Below, in pieces: positions 62,365 through 64,000 of a DNA stretch of 64,000 bases. The notes beneath the pieces were generated by a model. That model was not told the origin of the DNA. It worked only from the letters and a program-made list of their open reading frames with translations, and made no database searches. The stretch covers positions 1 through 64,000 of the forward strand of contig CALVWX010000007.1 in assembly GCA_944368215.1 (NCBI GenBank). Reading direction: 5' to 3'. Position 1 is the first letter of the stretch. Each line of letters opens with the position of its first letter. The position numbers and the translations under genes are program-made. This DNA comes from an uncultured Clostridia bacterium. Its GTDB lineage: Bacteria; Bacillota; Clostridia; Christensenellales; Borkfalkiaceae.

Positions 62365-63435
62365 TTATAAATCGAAGGCTATTGCAGTAACGTCGTCGTT
62401 GAGGTCGCGGCAGAAATTTTTAAGATTGTATTCAAGGTCTTTTATAAATTCTTCGCCCGTGCGCGCATAGGAAAGGGTGCGTATCGCGCCGTCCACGCCG
62501 AACATTTCGCCGCGGCTGTTGCGGCACTCGGTCACGCCGTCGGTTAAAAGCACAAGTATGTCGCCGCTCTTATAGGGGATGGTGTCCTCAAAATATCTCG
62601 GGTCGTCGAACCAGTTGGAGACGGGAGGGGAGTTGAGCATAATTCTCGTAATGCCCCCGCCGGATTTCAAAAGTATGGGCACGTTGTGCCCCGCCATGGA
62701 ATAGGTAATGCTGTGCTCGTCTATGCGCGCCGCGGCAACCGTGACGTAATTTTTCTCGTCGAGGTTGAGTTCGCGGAACCGTTCCGAAAGTTTTCCTATC
62801 GCCTCCGCGGGCGAGTACGCCGTTTTGTCGTACGCCGCCTTTACAAAGGCTGTAAGCATGCCCGCCGAAATGCCTTTGCCGGAAACGTCGGCAATGACGC
62901 CGCAGGCTGAATCGCCCACGCTGAAAATTTCGGGCAGGTCGCCGCCTATGTCGCGGCAGGGTATATACATGTAGGAATATCTTTTCCCCGCAATCCATTT
63001 GCCGGCGGGCAGCAATTTTTGCTGAATGCTCCTCGCCGAGCGCAGCTCGCTCGCAATTTCGGTCTCCAGCGCGTCGTCTATAACGCCCATGCACAGCCCG
63101 TCGCCTATCGGTTTTACCGTCAACACAAACGAAACTTCGCGCTCGCCGTCCTCGCCTGCGGCCGAAAGCTGCACCCTCTGCATGGTGGGGCGGTCGGAAT
63201 AGAGCGCGTCCTCGAACGCCTGCACGAGCATGCATCCTTTGACGCAGCCCGAAGCGCCGCAATTTTTAACGTCGCGCGCGCAGCCCGTCACCCTGCCCAG
63301 ACTTCCCCGCCTGGACTGCTCGGGGAAGAGCGCTCTGAACGCGGCGTTGGTATACACGACTTTTAAGTTTTTGTCAGTGACGACGAGCCCCGACGGCACG
63401 CCGTCGAGCATTCGTCTGTAATATTTTTCAATCAT
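62365..63435 (-). CDS. PAS-SpoIIE type PP2C phosphatase with Cys cluster
   Basis: A 356-residue protein. An N-terminal PAS domain (about 5-125) has a four-Cys segment CARDVKNCGASGCVKGC (pattern Cx6Cx4Cx3C), then a short coiled coil and a SpoIIE phosphatase domain (about 165-355) with RDIGGDLPEIF, VIADVSGKGISAGML and VLLTDGVTEC and final NDDVTAIAFDL holding metal ligands. Resembles RsbU-type regulators of anti-sigma pathways. The Cys cluster may bind iron-sulfur. Start 63435 lacks a ribosome site; 63459 is inside a palindrome. Confidence 0.85.
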   Translation of the reverse strand: MIEKYYRRMLDGVPSGLVVTDKNLKVVYTNAAFRALFPEQSRRGSLGRVTGCARDVKNCGASGCVKGCMLVQAFEDALYSDRPTMQRVQLSAAGEDGEREVSFVLTVKPIGDGLCMGVIDDALETEIASELRSARSIQQKLLPAGKWIAGKRYSYMYIPCRDIGGDLPEIFSVGDSACGVIADVSGKGISAGMLTAFVKAAYDKTAYSPAEAIGKLSERFRELNLDEKNYVTVAAARIDEHSITYSMAGHNVPILLKSGGGITRIMLNSPPVSNWFDDPRYFEDTIPYKSGDILVLLTDGVTECRNSRGEMFGVDGAIRTLSYARTGEEFIKDLEYNLKNFCRDLNDDVTAIAFDL

Positions 63436-63450
63436 GTCGCAATAAATTAA

Positions 63451-63468
63451 ACGGCACATATGTGCCGT
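63451..63468. terminator. 18-base palindrome between lipid kinase and SpoIIE-type genes
   Basis: ACGGCACAT / ATGTGCCGT, centred on CATATG, 12 bases after the upstream gene stop. On the minus strand TTTAATTTATT follows. Confidence 0.55.
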
Positions 63469-63480
63469 CGAAAACCATGG

Positions 63481-64000
63481 TCAATCGGCGTGCGGCAGAT
63501 AAAAACGCAAATTTCCGCTGATAATTTCGGCCGTCACGCTGTCGCAGTTTTCATAGTCGTAAAGCTCGCCTTCGGCCTGAATGGTAAATTTGTCCGCATG
63601 CGGATATATCACCGCTTTTTTGCACCGCAGCTTGGTGACTTCCCTTATCGTGTCCAGCTTGCCGAAAAACAGCTTTGCAAAGGCCACAAAGGTTTTGAAT
63701 TTCGAAAGATAATCGACTATAAGAAAATCCATATATCCGTCGTCGGCCTTTGCGTCCGGGAAAAGCTTTATTCCGCCGCCTATTTGTTTGCCGTTGCCAA
63801 GGCATGCCAAAAGCCCGTTATAGCTTTTGCGTTCTCCGCCGTCTACTTCAACCGCAAACGTGCGGGCTTTGTATCTTAAAAAGCTGCTGAAAAATCCGTA
63901 TAAATATTTGCTTTTGCCCTTGCGCTTTGCGGCGTACGCGCGTTTTAAAACGTCTACGTCCATGCCGCAGCCTACGGCGTTTAACGAGCGCAGACCTGAA
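63481..64000 (-). CDS. Diacylglycerol kinase family lipid kinase (C-terminal part)
   Basis: The frame is open to the window end, so the 5' part is missing. The visible 172 residues include NAVGCGMDVDVLKR, FAVEVDG, the GGGIKLFPDAKADDGYMDFLIV motif in part and the end FTIQAEGELYDYENCDSV. This is the C-terminal beta domain of YegS/DgkB-type lipid kinases, which phosphorylate diacylglycerol or sphingosine. Confidence 0.88.
   Translation of the reverse strand, partial: SGLRSLNAVGCGMDVDVLKRAYAAKRKGKSKYLYGFFSSFLRYKARTFAVEVDGGERKSYNGLLACLGNGKQIGGGIKLFPDAKADDGYMDFLIVDYLSKFKTFVAFAKLFFGKLDTIREVTKLRCKKAVIYPHADKFTIQAEGELYDYENCDSVTAEIISGNLRFYLPHAD

Overview
The window looks like chromosomal DNA of an uncultured gut member of the Clostridia (Firmicutes); Christensenellales is an inference only. 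The support is low-GC-Gram-positive style sigma-A promoters (TTGACA-17-TATAAT at many genes), AGGAGG-type ribosome sites, single-chain L-serine dehydratase, PepV, PdxY-type kinase, UvrA2, FeoA/FeoB plus the FeoB-associated Cys-rich peptide, CmpB-type membrane protein, BspA-like leucine-rich repeats and secreted pectate lyases. Genes are rich in GC while intergenic regions are AT-rich or filled with repeats and very long terminator palindromes.

Layout. 1-2600 is a defence/mobile edge: the C-terminus of BrxL (last gene of a BREX phage-defence cassette lying to the left), an IS200-type element with its Y1 transposase, then about 1.2 kb of gene relics and structured repeats. 2600-6100 holds a truncated PTS EIIB, an apiosidase-like glycosidase, a CmpB-like membrane protein, decayed fragments and methylglyoxal synthase. 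6100-13200 is metabolic and regulatory: CoA-disulfide-reductase/rhodanese, a membrane-anchored double-XRE protein with an external M23 peptidase domain, a mini-HTH protein, YbaK, a DnaQ-like exonuclease, a TetR regulator with a clear operator, an aldo/keto reductase and a sugar acetyltransferase. 13200-18450 has a large FtsX-type permease and a second double-XRE membrane protein (Cys-rich plus LRR outside), again followed by a mini-HTH gene.

18500-29600 carries a zinc-ribbon membrane protein, a two-component operon with two membrane proteins, a patatin-like lipase, UvrA2, an MFS transporter and an SLC13/ArsB-type permease. 29600-33800 is the feoAB operon and L-serine dehydratase on the minus strand. 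34000-39550 has a divergent XRE/SLOG pair, then a response regulator, ABC ATPase, permease and histidine kinase set whose promoter shows 11-bp direct repeats. 39700-50800 has sbcDC, an AT-rich region with repeated AGTTATCAACA sites and two tandem secreted pectate lyases with 12-residue Gln/Glu/Pro repeats. 50800-64000 has MutT, a CDF cation exporter, a two-gene AAA-ATPase/RloB-like TOPRIM pair (candidate anti-phage system), a Ca-type P-ATPase, tRNA-Ser(GCT), an SGNH esterase, PepV, RadC, a candidate structured RNA, a pyridoxal-kinase-like enzyme, a PAS-SpoIIE phosphatase with a Cys cluster and a truncated lipid kinase.

How it fits together. Pectate lyases, the apiosidase-like enzyme, the acetyltransferase and the PTS remnant fit a pectin/plant-glycan user. 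BrxL and the RloAB-like pair point to phage defence. The most unusual item is the twin module [double XRE - TM - extracellular domain] + [70-residue HTH preceded by the palindrome ACGGCGCCGT], present twice about 8 kb apart and not matching a system I know by name. Several families of intergenic repeats (a TGTCATCTTGAG...CTCAGTATGACA element, covarying hairpin modules, and a 70-100 bp tandem unit) are scattered through the window.
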